Below, one piece after another: positions 1 to 9,550 of a stretch of DNA of 64,000 nucleotides. Under the pieces are notes generated by a model that did not search any database, had not been told where the DNA came from, and saw only the letters and a list, made by a program, of their open reading frames with translations. Each line of letters starts with the position of its first letter. The stretch's first letter is position 1. The stretch is from Victivallales bacterium (GTDB taxonomy: Bacteria > Verrucomicrobiota > Lentisphaeria > Oligosphaerales > Oligosphaeraceae): positions 62,001 through 126,000 of the forward strand of contig JAFXUD010000012.1 of the NCBI GenBank assembly GCA_017535315.1. Reading direction: 5' to 3'. The translations under genes and the position numbers were made by a program.

Positions 1-19
1 AAACAAACGATTTCTCAAT

Positions 20-1081
20 TCATGGAACTGACAATGTATGCTCAGCGGTACGCTCTTTTTTCCTTCTGAAACAATCTTTGACCAAAACGACAGCGTATGA
101 AATCAACAAAGTCAATAGCAAAACTAGAATCGGTTTAAAGTACAAAGCAAGGCAATTATCGGATATATGGAATAATCTATATGTCCTGTTCACAACTTCT
201 TTCCATACGAACATGTGGAGAATATAAACATACATTGACAACTTGGCCCCAATATCAGTTAACAAATGCGTATCAAATTTAGTGCTATTCCTCATGCCGA
301 GAATGAATAAAAAGATGACTTGGGGAAACGTAAAGAGGTTAACGCCAAAATCCCTCCCTAGAAAGCAGCGTTCAACAAGACACAAAATGGTCGATACAGC
401 GACAAGAGAACACAGAATTCTATCATTAAGCAATCTACTGGCTTTCTCTTCATTTCGATGCAGCCAATTTCCTAGCATGAAAAACAAAAAACCTTCAATA
501 AGAAAGTTCCTATAGAAATTCGGGAGTTTAATCCCACATAGATAAGCACCTTGTGCCATAATGAAATACGCTATGAACAATAGTGGAATCATCCAATAGG
601 CAACCTTTTGTAAACGCAACCGCACAACAATTGCATAAAGAACATAGTCATACATCAGAGCATATAAAAACCATAATTGCCCAGGTATGATGATTGGCTT
701 GTTGGACAAGAACCATATCCCCACGTCCTGCAAAGAAAATGCCAATGACGTCCCACAAACAAAATGCTTCACTATGGCAACAATTATATAAAATAAAGAG
801 GCAAATAGCGTTATTTGTCCTATGTGTATGATTTTCCTCCAGGCACTATAAATCTTTTCCGTGTATGCAAAATACCCCGAGACCATGAAGAAAAAAGGCA
901 CGCAGAACCGCGAAACAGCCTGAATTGCCATTCCAAGACGACCAGGAAACTCGCAATGCATGAAAACAACCAAAATACAAGCGCATCCCTTTATAAAGTC
1001 AATGCAGTAATTGTGCTTCTTTTGTGATGGAGGTTTTATATTTTCATCATTGTCTAGCTTTATTTTTTTACTGAATGACAT
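20..1081 (-). CDS. Acyltransferase 3 family membrane protein
   Basis: A 353-aa polytopic protein with about ten hydrophobic segments. A short cytosolic N-terminus leads into the family's opening motif (YCIDFIKGCACILVVFMHC), with the usual His in the first membrane helix near residue 43. The family transfers acetyl or other acyl groups onto sugars of surface polysaccharides at the inner membrane. It is the last visible gene of the minus-strand polysaccharide locus, 35 bp beyond the MmgE/PrpD gene, and a second family member lies at 9547-10602. The donor and acceptor cannot be told from sequence. Family assignment is firm; a role in O-acylating the polymer made by this locus is inference. Confidence 0.85.
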   Translation of the reverse strand: MSFSKKIKLDNDENIKPPSQKKHNYCIDFIKGCACILVVFMHCEFPGRLGMAIQAVSRFCVPFFFMVSGYFAYTEKIYSAWRKIIHIGQITLFASLFYIIVAIVKHFVCGTSLAFSLQDVGIWFLSNKPIIIPGQLWFLYALMYDYVLYAIVVRLRLQKVAYWMIPLLFIAYFIMAQGAYLCGIKLPNFYRNFLIEGFLFFMLGNWLHRNEEKASRLLNDRILCSLVAVSTILCLVERCFLGRDFGVNLFTFPQVIFLFILGMRNSTKFDTHLLTDIGAKLSMYVYILHMFVWKEVVNRTYRLFHISDNCLALYFKPILVLLLTLLISYAVVLVKDCFRRKKERTAEHTLSVP

Positions 1082-1116
1082 GTTTATGAAGACTCAAAAA
1101 TCAGATTTCGGTTAAG

Positions 1117-2448
1117 TCATAAGAACGACATCAATTTTGCGAAATCCGCCTTGCCATCAAGTAAGGCAATGCATAGTTGAAGCAGGTCGCCGTCGCGCCC
1201 TGCATATTGCAGGAGCGATGTTATTTTGACAATAAACTCATCGCGCCCTATGGGATTCTCAGGGTCGCCTTTCGCGTAATCGACACTGCTTGAATACACG
1301 CTGCTGTCTTTGGATTCAATGGTTACAGTCGCATATCGTGCGTCTGCAGGAAGCGATGGCGGCAACGGAGCCTCCTCCACATGGACCTTTGACGTCAGCT
1401 CCAGAATGTCATCACGTTTAACGGCATCATCATTGAATGCCTCCATACCTCCTTTGCCGAGGATGAGTGCAGCGGCGACGCTGTATGGAATGCTCAACTT
1501 CGCGGATGAAGTACCTATGATTTTGGTATGGTCGTGGCCTTTTATCGCAAGCTTGTAGGTCTTCACAAGAACGCTTGAGATTTCCTCTGCGGGAATCTTT
1601 CCATACAAGGCAAGCGCCGCCTCGATCGGCGAGTGGCAATGGCGGCACGCGGCGTATGGTTTCACATAGCATCGCTCAATCTCAAATCTATCGGATGGTG
1701 CCGTCAACTTCTCCAAATCACAACTCTCCGTGAACAGATTGAAGAAGCCGCGTGGACCGCCCAACATGTCATCGGAGGCAGGCAGTCCCGTGAATCCCAT
1801 CATGGCTGACGCAAGACCGTCCATTGCCGCACGAGCAAGATTGTACGGCTTCAACAACGAGCCCTGCTCCTGCATTTCAAGAATGCCAGCAGCACTTCCA
1901 ATCGCAGAAGATACAACTGTCTTCATACGATGCGCGTCCATTTTCAGGGCAAAAGCAACAGCGACGGCGGCTGCGACGGTTCCGCATGTCCCAGCGGCGT
2001 GAAATCCCTTTTTCTTATGTCCAGGCTGGATTGCAATTGCAAGACGACACGCCGCCTCGTATCCCATAATCAAACCAACTATAAAATCCTCAGCATCAAT
2101 ATGATACACAGAAGTTGCCGAAATCAAGGCGGTTATAACGACAGTTCCTGGATGGAGCATGGCGAAGCGCTGTCCATCGTCAAGTTCCAGGCAATGCGCG
2201 TTGTAGCCGTTGACGAGACATGCTGTAAGAGCATCTGTACGCACGCCATAGCCAATCACAGGCACCTTGCCCTGGCCTGCTCTGGCAAGAAACTCCCGCC
2301 ACAGCTCCTTCGAGCGATATGCGCCAGCCTCCGCGACCGCGATGTAATCGGCAAGGCACGCTTGTGCCTTTGAAATGACACGCGGTTCAATAGTTGTACT
2401 CTTCTTGAAAAGGTACTCTATGAAGTTGTCTGTGGCGTTGTTTATCAT
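1117..2448 (-). CDS. MmgE/PrpD family protein
   Basis: About 443 aa, all-alpha N-terminal half then an alpha/beta C-terminal half, as in the MmgE/PrpD family (2-methylcitrate dehydratase, cis-aconitate decarboxylase, iminodisuccinate epimerase). The family-like stretch NGYNAHCLELDDGQ followed by HPGTVV lies in the first third. I start at the ATG at 2448 (MINNATDNF); a TTG at 2481 would overlap the upstream dehydrogenase by 29 bp. It directly follows the hydroxyacid dehydrogenase, so the two are probably co-transcribed. A metabolic enzyme at the end of a polysaccharide operon suggests it makes or recycles a small organic acid used as a decoration; that is speculation. The substrate is unknown. 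Confidence 0.85.
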   Translation of the reverse strand: MINNATDNFIEYLFKKSTTIEPRVISKAQACLADYIAVAEAGAYRSKELWREFLARAGQGKVPVIGYGVRTDALTACLVNGYNAHCLELDDGQRFAMLHPGTVVITALISATSVYHIDAEDFIVGLIMGYEAACRLAIAIQPGHKKKGFHAAGTCGTVAAAVAVAFALKMDAHRMKTVVSSAIGSAAGILEMQEQGSLLKPYNLARAAMDGLASAMMGFTGLPASDDMLGGPRGFFNLFTESCDLEKLTAPSDRFEIERCYVKPYAACRHCHSPIEAALALYGKIPAEEISSVLVKTYKLAIKGHDHTKIIGTSSAKLSIPYSVAAALILGKGGMEAFNDDAVKRDDILELTSKVHVEEAPLPPSLPADARYATVTIESKDSSVYSSSVDYAKGDPENPIGRDEFIVKITSLLQYAGRDGDLLQLCIALLDGKADFAKLMSFL

Positions 2449-2452
2449 CGAA

Positions 2453-3427
2453 TCAACGGGCAATATATCTGCAGTGTTCAATCTCTGATAGTCTGCCCTG
2501 GTCGAAAAGTATGATGTTCCTCATTGCCTCTGTCATCATGCGGCGGAAGGAATCTGATGTTACTCCAGCTATATGTGGCGTGAGAATGATATTGGGCAGC
2601 GATTTCAGAGGATAGTCAGCAGGGATAGGCTCGTTTTCATGGACGTCGATTCCTGCGAATGAAAGCTTGCCATTCGCAAGTGCTGCATAGAGTGCCTTTG
2701 CATCGACAAGTCCGCCGCGCGCCGTATTGATCAGTATCGCACCAGATTTCATTTTCGCGATAGTCTCAGCATTTATCATTCCTTTGTCCGCATCGGTAAG
2801 CGCACAATGAAGGGAAACGATGTCTGATTCAGAAAGGACGTTGGTAAACTCCTGGTATTCGACCGCCAACTCTTGCTCCACCTTTTCATCAAGCCTGAAT
2901 GGGTCGTAATAGAGAATGTGGACGCCAAAAGCCTTGAGCATGACTGACAGTTTCCGCGCGATGTTGCCCATGCCGATGAGACCGACAGTCTTTCCATGCA
3001 GCTCAGATGTCTGGACTCCCTGTTCCTGTTTTTTCCAAATGCCTGAGACGGTATTTCTGTGGATGATTGGGAGGCGTCTGAGGGATGCAAGCATCAAAAG
3101 CAGGGCATGTTCAGCAACGCTCTGGGAATTAATCCCCTGATTCACATACAGTGGGATTTCATGTTTGCGCAAAGCCTCCAAGTCAATTGAATCAAGTCCA
3201 ACTCCTGAACGCTGGACCATTTTCAGTTTTTGAGCATTGCTCAGAACTGCATCATCAAGACGCACGCGTCCGCCAGCCAAAATGTAATCGGCATCGACCA
3301 CCGACTTTGCAAAACACTCCGCAGTTGGCTCCGCCAGCATTTCGATACCAAAATTTACGGGGACTGCCTTCTTGACTATTTCAAGTGGTTGTCCTGAGTA
3401 GCGGTTTGTAAGAAGAATCTTTTTCAT
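2453..3427 (-). CDS. D-2-hydroxyacid dehydrogenase (NAD-dependent)
   Basis: A 324-aa protein with the D-isomer-specific 2-hydroxyacid dehydrogenase layout: split catalytic domain, Rossmann motif GLIGMGNIARKL near residue 150, catalytic Arg in NTARGGLVD, Glu in DVHENEP and His in LTPHIAG near residue 285. It interconverts 2-keto and D-2-hydroxy acids; phosphoglycerate dehydrogenase, hydroxypyruvate reductase and D-lactate dehydrogenase are all possible. It lacks the C-terminal ACT domain of long SerA forms. It sits between an amino-acid permease and an MmgE/PrpD gene. A D-hydroxyacid could be a substrate for one of the ATP-grasp ligases upstream in the locus, but this is inference. Confidence 0.88.
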   Translation of the reverse strand: MKKILLTNRYSGQPLEIVKKAVPVNFGIEMLAEPTAECFAKSVVDADYILAGGRVRLDDAVLSNAQKLKMVQRSGVGLDSIDLEALRKHEIPLYVNQGINSQSVAEHALLLMLASLRRLPIIHRNTVSGIWKKQEQGVQTSELHGKTVGLIGMGNIARKLSVMLKAFGVHILYYDPFRLDEKVEQELAVEYQEFTNVLSESDIVSLHCALTDADKGMINAETIAKMKSGAILINTARGGLVDAKALYAALANGKLSFAGIDVHENEPIPADYPLKSLPNIILTPHIAGVTSDSFRRMMTEAMRNIILFDQGRLSEIEHCRYIAR

Positions 3428-3496
3428 TAGAGTCTTATTATTTTAAAGACTTTGATTTTCTTATGGATTGGTTCGATTTTCTTATTTATTCAGTCA

Positions 3497-4909
3497 TTAA
3501 TTATATTCCATTTGTCCAAACTTAGCTTTGTACCTGTTCCTGCAAATGATATAAAAAACAAAGCCAAGTATTGCCCATCCCCCAACTATAATCCATTCTT
3601 GAACAGTTAGACTACTTCCAGAACCAGGCATGAGATACAAAAAAACCATAAACCCAGAAAGAAGTGAAGCAGTGATTCCAACAAACTTATAATGTTTAAC
3701 CTTATAAGGTCTTTTCAAATCAGGATCTTTTTTCCTAAGAATAACAAACGACATGGCAACCATGCAATAAGCTAGACAGCAAGCAAAACTCGCCGCGTCA
3801 GATATCCAAATCAGCATCGTCCTGCCAAAGAAAGGAGAAACCAATGATAACACCCCTATAAGCAGAATCGCGTTTGCAGGCGTCTTATGTGTGGAGCTCA
3901 ATTTTGCAAATCGCATTGGGAGCATACATGATTCCGCCATGGAGAAGATGGCACGACTTCCACCAATCAGAAAAGAGTTCCAGCTTGTTATGACTCCGCA
4001 AAGACCTCCAATAATCAGTATTTTTGCCATAACCTTGCTGTTGAATACCTTTTCCATCGCAGTCGCGGTTACAAGACCAGAACCATTCATGGCTTCTGCA
4101 ATCTCGGTGGAATTCATGGCATATCCAACAGCAAACACAACAAGTCCATAAAAAGCCACGGCACAAGTAATTGATAATAGCAGAACTCTTGCAACCTTTT
4201 TCAGTGGTATATTGATTTCTTCTGCAACTTGTGGAATAACATCAAACCCAAACAGAAAAAACGGAGCTACAACGGCAACGGACAAAATGTTTTTAACAGA
4301 ACCTATTCCGTTTCCAATGACTACCTGGCCGTCAAGATTAGATGCTGAACCATTGATTGCCGAAGCAACAACCAAAACAATGCCCACAACTGCTATGGCT
4401 AAAGTCAATATTGTCTGAAAAATGGATGCGACCTTTATTCCGAGAATGTTGATTAGCAAAAGTCCAACAGTGAAAACCGTTGCGATTATTACGCCAGAGG
4501 CATAAACATCTGCCCCTGCAATCGAATACATATACCCACAGGCGGAAGACGGGAATATGTACTGGACGATTGTCGGCAAAGAAACTGCTTCAAAACAAAC
4601 GACGCCTATATAACTCAAAATCAACGCCCATGTGCAGATGAAAGAGCCTGTTGGACCAAACGCCTTGTAGCTGAACACATGTTCTCCCCCGACCTTCGGC
4701 ATGGCGGGAGTCAACTCGGCGTATGTCATGCCAACAAAGTAGATCATAACCCCGCCAATAATGAAGCCAAGGACGGTTCCAATCGCTCCTGCGTTTTGAA
4801 TCCACCTGCCAGACGACACGACCCACCCCCAGCCAATCATCGCCCCAAAGGCAACAACAAGGATATCGGTGGTGTTTAGTACCTTGCTAAAACTATGCTT
4901 CTCGTTCAT
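3497..4909 (-). CDS. APC-superfamily amino-acid permease
   Basis: A 470-aa transporter with about twelve membrane segments. The first helix carries the family's glycine-rich stretch (VVAFGAMIGWGWVVSSG), followed by the conserved PKVGGEHVFSYKAFGP motif. APC permeases move amino acids or amines across the inner membrane by symport or exchange. It lies 34 bp downstream of an ATP-grasp gene and 69 bp upstream of the hydroxyacid dehydrogenase. Its presence inside a locus with five ATP-grasp ligases fits supply or export of an amino acid used for ligation, but it could equally be an unrelated passenger. The substrate cannot be assigned. Confidence 0.87.
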   Translation of the reverse strand: MNEKHSFSKVLNTTDILVVAFGAMIGWGWVVSSGRWIQNAGAIGTVLGFIIGGVMIYFVGMTYAELTPAMPKVGGEHVFSYKAFGPTGSFICTWALILSYIGVVCFEAVSLPTIVQYIFPSSACGYMYSIAGADVYASGVIIATVFTVGLLLINILGIKVASIFQTILTLAIAVVGIVLVVASAINGSASNLDGQVVIGNGIGSVKNILSVAVVAPFFLFGFDVIPQVAEEINIPLKKVARVLLLSITCAVAFYGLVVFAVGYAMNSTEIAEAMNGSGLVTATAMEKVFNSKVMAKILIIGGLCGVITSWNSFLIGGSRAIFSMAESCMLPMRFAKLSSTHKTPANAILLIGVLSLVSPFFGRTMLIWISDAASFACCLAYCMVAMSFVILRKKDPDLKRPYKVKHYKFVGITASLLSGFMVFLYLMPGSGSSLTVQEWIIVGGWAILGFVFYIICRNRYKAKFGQMEYN

Positions 4910-4943
4910 TATTCTCCACCTATCAATTGTATTGTTTATATAA

Positions 4944-6056
4944 TTATGAGTTATGCCACCCTATTGCTTCTTCAAATTCACGCCGTAGCCCCTTTTGATA
5001 TAGCATCTGTCCCATTAATTGCCCTGCATGGTTTCCCTCCATCACACACCAGCCTTTTGGCGTGAGAACAACATCCCAGCCGACATAGCGGAAACTAGGA
5101 AGCCTTAAAGCAAGCTCTGTAGCAAAATCAAGCAACTCTTCCCACCTTGGAATTTGATACCCTTTGAAGCGGATGCCAGAATCAGGATGTAACTCGACTC
5201 TCTCGCCATTCTCTTTTACACCATCAGTATTAATCACTCCTGTTTTCGGATCAATTCCTGCATCGAATCCATTGACTGCCGCGCTAGCGATAAAAGAGCC
5301 TGATGCACCAAACTTTATCCAAGGGTAAAAGAATGAGACAGATTTCCCTGTCCGAATCGTAATCAATCTAACTGCGTTAATTGAGGCTGGATGGAATGCG
5401 GCCAGTTCGTCCACTTGCTCCATCAATTCTTCAATGACCAGAGATTTAACTTTTTCCAATTTGGAAAGTCCTTCCAAATTTCCCAAAAGCTTAAGCATGG
5501 CTTTAAACAGTTCGTCAAAACAACTGTAAGAATCTGCAGAGACTTTTTGCACTCCAAATGCACAACTTCCCCCAACTGGTTTCACAACAAACTCCGAGTG
5601 CTTCTTCACAAATGCCTCAAATTCCGCTCTGTCCTTCTCGCCAGTTAATTCAATAATATCTCGCTTATAATAATCCTTTAGCAATTTATAAGCCTCAAAT
5701 TTGTTTCTAAGCAGATGCCAATCATTTGGATCATTCATAAAATTATAATATTGCCAACGATTCCTTTCAGTAATATATTCGCGCTTCTGTTTGTCGGTTT
5801 TGTTTTCAAAAGCCAAATAGATTTCTTCGTCAATTGTGCTGCCATAATTCCAATAATCATATACAGAAAGATAATATAACTGTTCTTTCTGTTCCTGAGA
5901 ACGTAACGAACAATACTTGTTGATTGTCTTCCAGATTATATTCGTCATTGATTCCGTATAAATCTGTGGATTTCTGGCAACAATCTCTTTGCCAATGCTA
6001 ACCTTTTCATCGTAATCATCTGTAATATTAATCCAACTTGTGTCAATAGTCAACAT
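4944..6056 (-). CDS. Sugar-transfer-associated ATP-grasp protein
   Basis: A 370-aa protein of the ATP-grasp type found next to sugar transferases (ATPgrasp_ST-like). Visible elements are an ATP-binding FVVKPVGGSCAFGV near residue 155, a VIEELMEQ stretch near residue 205, and the C-terminal metal/substrate loop VLTPKGWCVMEGNHAGQLMGQ near residue 335. The family joins a carboxylate to an amine, alcohol or thiol through an acyl phosphate and is known from polysaccharide loci such as TupA-like teichuronopeptide synthesis. The C-terminal loop resembles the orphan fragment at 20228-20410. It is encoded 34 bp before the APC permease gene. The substrate is unknown. Confidence 0.82.
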   Translation of the reverse strand: MLTIDTSWINITDDYDEKVSIGKEIVARNPQIYTESMTNIIWKTINKYCSLRSQEQKEQLYYLSVYDYWNYGSTIDEEIYLAFENKTDKQKREYITERNRWQYYNFMNDPNDWHLLRNKFEAYKLLKDYYKRDIIELTGEKDRAEFEAFVKKHSEFVVKPVGGSCAFGVQKVSADSYSCFDELFKAMLKLLGNLEGLSKLEKVKSLVIEELMEQVDELAAFHPASINAVRLITIRTGKSVSFFYPWIKFGASGSFIASAAVNGFDAGIDPKTGVINTDGVKENGERVELHPDSGIRFKGYQIPRWEELLDFATELALRLPSFRYVGWDVVLTPKGWCVMEGNHAGQLMGQMLYQKGLRREFEEAIGWHNS

Positions 6057-6099
6057 ACAAACTCCTTTATGTCAATCAATGAATAATTGATGTCGATTA

Positions 6100-7398
6100 T
6101 CAATAATTATCGCTTAAAAGATTTACATCAAATCGATCATAGAGCATGTTTTCACCTTCTGTGTTTTTCACAATAACAGTATCTTGAATCGTTTTTATAG
6201 TATCACGAATCTCCTGCAGCGTTTTGCCTACAATATATGCTCTAAAGGTTTTGGAAAACTGGGAACCGTTGTTGACTATTTTTGTACCGATCCTGTGGTA
6301 GAAACATGTGTGCAACACATTGGGCAACGAATCTATTTTTTCTTTTCCACTTAAGCTTCCAATAATGCCATCTCTTGACAAAAGAGTGAACGTACATCCG
6401 TAATTGCCTTTAAAAGAAGGATCCTCTTTGACTAGTTCTTCTGGATGCATATTGCCTGTAAGAGAATAACTAATAAGCATCTTTAGGTGATTGGTTTGGT
6501 TAAAGTACTCTGTATAGTGGTAAGAATTTGTTCCTCCAAGTCTAAACCCCAATTCAAAGAATACAATTGAACCATCAGGTTGTGCAAACCCCTGAAGACT
6601 AATGACTCCGTTTTTTAACCCCATGTTCTTAAGCATAGTTTTTACATTATTATCATACTTTTCAATAAATTTTTGTAACTGGTTTGATGGATAGAGATAT
6701 GCATCCATGAGTGCATTGAATCCTTCTCGCTCAATTCGAGCATACTTGTCAAAGATAGAAGCAAACGCCGCCTTGCCATCAGCTAATGTATAATAGGCTA
6801 CGACCTCATGTCCATGTAAGACTTCTTCAACTACTACACGTTTTGATTCCGAAAATGATAATGCATATTGAATACACTCCACTATTTCCTCTTTTCTACT
6901 GCAAAAACGAATGCCACGAGAACCTGCGTTGTCAGTCGGCTTGACAATAACTGGGTACTCAATTTTATCTAAATCATCTGGCTTCATTTCAGCAGTTACA
7001 TAGTAATCCTTTGCAACCGGTACCTGATATTTTCGGCAAATGCTTTTGAATAGAAGCTTATCCCTAGTAATTGCCAATTGGTCTTCATCGTTTATATAAA
7101 ATGACGTATTCAATTCCCTGCTGAGCCTAATTGCACAATTTGTGCGAAATTCGCTGAATCCAGCAATTACACCGTCCACACCACATTTCAAGGCCATCTC
7201 CTTTAAAGCTGGAATGTCTGCCCAACTGATATTCCAAGCATCATCAGAAATTTTCTTAGCTGGAGCATCGTCCCAGTTTTCATGATTGTCTGTTGTAATA
7301 GTATAAACCCCCATTTCTCTAGCTGCATTGACGATTTCGCATTCATCCTGTGTAGCACCTAAAATCAACAGACGTTTGCCATTTAATTCTTCAAACAT
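6100..7398 (-). CDS. ATP-grasp ligase (carbamoyl-phosphate-synthase-like fold)
   Basis: A 432-aa ATP-grasp protein. The Rossmann-like N-terminal pre-ATP domain begins LLILGATQDECEIVNAA. The ATP-binding lysine segment is YPVIVKPTDNAGSRGIRF near residue 150, the adenine-binding region is VVVEEVLHGHEVVAYY near residue 190, and the C-terminal half has a GGTNSYHY loop. The likely reaction is ATP-dependent ligation of an amino group to a carboxylate; the substrate is unknown. Its start overlaps the end of the PLP-protein gene by 8 bp, indicating translational coupling. It belongs to the same subfamily style as the genes at 8348, 16354 and 17640, and may have arisen by duplication and divergence. 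Confidence 0.85.
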   Translation of the reverse strand: MFEELNGKRLLILGATQDECEIVNAAREMGVYTITTDNHENWDDAPAKKISDDAWNISWADIPALKEMALKCGVDGVIAGFSEFRTNCAIRLSRELNTSFYINDEDQLAITRDKLLFKSICRKYQVPVAKDYYVTAEMKPDDLDKIEYPVIVKPTDNAGSRGIRFCSRKEEIVECIQYALSFSESKRVVVEEVLHGHEVVAYYTLADGKAAFASIFDKYARIEREGFNALMDAYLYPSNQLQKFIEKYDNNVKTMLKNMGLKNGVISLQGFAQPDGSIVFFELGFRLGGTNSYHYTEYFNQTNHLKMLISYSLTGNMHPEELVKEDPSFKGNYGCTFTLLSRDGIIGSLSGKEKIDSLPNVLHTCFYHRIGTKIVNNGSQFSKTFRAYIVGKTLQEIRDTIKTIQDTVIVKNTEGENMLYDRFDVNLLSDNY

Positions 7399-8338
7399 TT
7401 TTTATTTCCTCTACTAGATATGACATTTCCTCCACTCCATATCTTTGGTCTATGGGCAAAGGGAGGATATTCTTCGCCATTTGATATTCCGTCTCATTTT
7501 CGCCGCACCACTCCAGCACGTCTGGCCAGAGGGTCGGAATGTAGATTTTCTTCTGAAGCAGATTTTTCCTCACTTCTGCGCCATTTTCAAGCAACAGTGG
7601 ATACATGAACGTGCCTGGTCTTTCGCAGAGTTTCAGACCATTAATGTCCTTCAGGCATCTATGAAGATAGAGATAATTCTGTTCACGAACAGCCTTCGTC
7701 TGCTCATAGTCTATTCCATGCAAAAGATTCTCCGTAAGTTTCGACATCCGCTTGATTGGCTCGGTAGCGAATAAATCGTTGTTAGCGGCATACTCGCTGT
7801 AGAACTCGCTCGCCGTCCGTTCAAAACGTCCAAGAAGGAAATGCATCCGCTCAAAGGATTCATCCCGTGGGAAATCCACATCCAATTTCGCATCGGTGTA
7901 AAGGATAGCGCCATCCGCCACACCAAAATACTTTCGACAGGTATAGAGTGTATCAATGCCTGGAAGCGGCAACTGGAAATAACTCTGGGCATGATCGACT
8001 ATAATTCTCTTATATTTGGCGACGTATTCGGCAATCTTCCCGTTGTCGAATTGTGAATAGTAGTTGACAAAGTAGAACCAATCGTCTTCCCCAAGCCTAA
8101 TCTCCTGCGATGGCAGGAAATCTACCCCTACGCTGTAAAAAGTGTATGGAACGCCCTCGCGTCCACACACTCCCGTCACGGAATCGCAGATAAACTTCGG
8201 AATCCAAAGCCGTTTGATCTTTCGTGCCTTCAGAAGATAGGCAAGCGCATTCCGCCCACAATTGAGCGCAATTGCACTTTCATGCAACATTGGAAGCCGA
8301 TAAGTGTCCAGCTCTATGTAACCGCCAATCTCCCGCAT
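7391..8338 (-). CDS. DegT/DnrJ-like PLP-dependent aminotransferase family protein
   Basis: A 315-aa protein that looks like a shortened fold-type I PLP enzyme of the DegT/DnrJ/EryC1 group. The expected PLP lysine is in TCRKYFGVADGAIL near residue 135, preceded by an Asp-His (VDHAQSYF) that would hold the cofactor ring. The family usually aminates keto-sugars of nucleotide sugars and has 360-400 aa, so this copy is short and may act on another substrate. It is sandwiched between two ATP-grasp genes, overlapping the downstream one by 8 bp. The keto-sugar supplier could be the CapD-like domain at the head of the operon, but that domain may be inactive. Confidence 0.7.
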   Translation of the reverse strand: MREIGGYIELDTYRLPMLHESAIALNCGRNALAYLLKARKIKRLWIPKFICDSVTGVCGREGVPYTFYSVGVDFLPSQEIRLGEDDWFYFVNYYSQFDNGKIAEYVAKYKRIIVDHAQSYFQLPLPGIDTLYTCRKYFGVADGAILYTDAKLDVDFPRDESFERMHFLLGRFERTASEFYSEYAANNDLFATEPIKRMSKLTENLLHGIDYEQTKAVREQNYLYLHRCLKDINGLKLCERPGTFMYPLLLENGAEVRKNLLQKKIYIPTLWPDVLEWCGENETEYQMAKNILPLPIDQRYGVEEMSYLVEEIKNV

Positions 8339-8347
8339 TGTCGTGCT

Positions 8348-9550
8348 CTATTTCTTAAGCAGCACTTTTACAAATCGCGAGGGATCTTTCATGACCTCCT
8401 GGAGACGTTTTTCCGTCTTGAACTTCAGTACAAGTGTCCCGATTGCCTCGTTGGCGGCGGTGAACCCTCCGACTTTCGTGCCCGACTCAATCCAGAGGTC
8501 GCGTTCGAAGACCGCATCCGCGATGGAATCATCGATCCAAAGGGAGTCAAAGACACCAGGCTTGTCGCTGTGCAGGATAACTTCCGCCCAGCAGCCGTTG
8601 TATGGCTTCTGCTCAACGCCTACCGTCGGCATGCCTAGAGCGGCACGAACTGCGTTCTCCACCAATTTCACGCCTGTGGCGTATTCCAGGCACTCTGCCA
8701 GACGGTTTCCGCCGCCGCGTGGAGAGCATTCCATGATGTACGCCTTTCCATCAGTCCCCTCGCGCGTCTCGATGTTGTAGATGGATGTGCCCAATCCCAA
8801 AAGCTTGATCAGTCGCTGTATTTCCGACGCCAGTTCAGCCTGATGCTCTTGTGTCATCGAAGATGGCCAGCTGTATGCGGCGGGGGTGTAGGGATTCTCA
8901 GCCTTTGAGTCAAAGCGCTGTGAGTCGAATGAGACGAATTTTAGTTCGCCGTCAACGGAAAAACTGTCCGTATCAGAAGAAAAGCCATGTTGAGTTATGA
9001 AATCCTCTATGATGAACTCCTTGCCGCGAGAAAATGACAGGGCGTATTCAATGGCCTTGCGAAGATTGGCAGGATCGTCCACGCGGTTGACGCCCTTGCT
9101 TCCTGCAGAATCCGTCGGTTTCACAATCACTGGCCAATGGAAAAGACCGACATCCTTCAACGCATCGTCAATTGATGTGTATCCTTTCGCAGTCGGAACA
9201 TTGAAGCCATGTTCGGTCAGGAACGCGCGAAACTTCCCCTTGTTCTGGAGAATTGAAACAGCCTCGTAGCTTCCGACGGACGGAAGCCCCATCTTCTCAG
9301 CCACGTATGCTGCCGTCACAACGCCTGGATCACATGCGAAAGATATCACACCGTCGATGTTCCTTTCCTGCGCTGCATTCAGCGTTGCCTCCTGGTCGGT
9401 GATGCTGACATTGCAGTATTCGTCTGAGTATTTGTGGGCAATGTTGTCAGGCAAATAGTCCGCCGTAATGACATACACGCCAAGCGAATGCGCGGCCTTG
9501 ATGACAGGCAGGGCATAACGCGAACCGCCAAGTATCATAAGTTTTTTCAT
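8348..9550 (-). CDS. ATP-grasp ligase
   Basis: A 400-aa ATP-grasp enzyme. It opens with a Rossmann-like motif (MILGGSRYALPVIKAA). The ATP-binding segment is WPVIVKPTDSAGSKGVNR near residue 140, a hinge region is FIIEDFI near residue 180, and the metal-binding/catalytic loop is AYIMECSPRGGGNRLAE near residue 280. The architecture matches ligases that couple amino acids or amines to carboxylates, in the same broad fold as PurK, carbamoyl-phosphate synthase and L-amino-acid ligases. Its ATG overlaps the end of the acyltransferase gene by 4 bp (ATGA), so the two are translationally coupled. Substrate unknown; a role in decorating the polysaccharide repeat is inferred from context. Confidence 0.87.
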   Translation of the reverse strand: MKKLMILGGSRYALPVIKAAHSLGVYVITADYLPDNIAHKYSDEYCNVSITDQEATLNAAQERNIDGVISFACDPGVVTAAYVAEKMGLPSVGSYEAVSILQNKGKFRAFLTEHGFNVPTAKGYTSIDDALKDVGLFHWPVIVKPTDSAGSKGVNRVDDPANLRKAIEYALSFSRGKEFIIEDFITQHGFSSDTDSFSVDGELKFVSFDSQRFDSKAENPYTPAAYSWPSSMTQEHQAELASEIQRLIKLLGLGTSIYNIETREGTDGKAYIMECSPRGGGNRLAECLEYATGVKLVENAVRAALGMPTVGVEQKPYNGCWAEVILHSDKPGVFDSLWIDDSIADAVFERDLWIESGTKVGGFTAANEAIGTLVLKFKTEKRLQEVMKDPSRFVKVLLKK

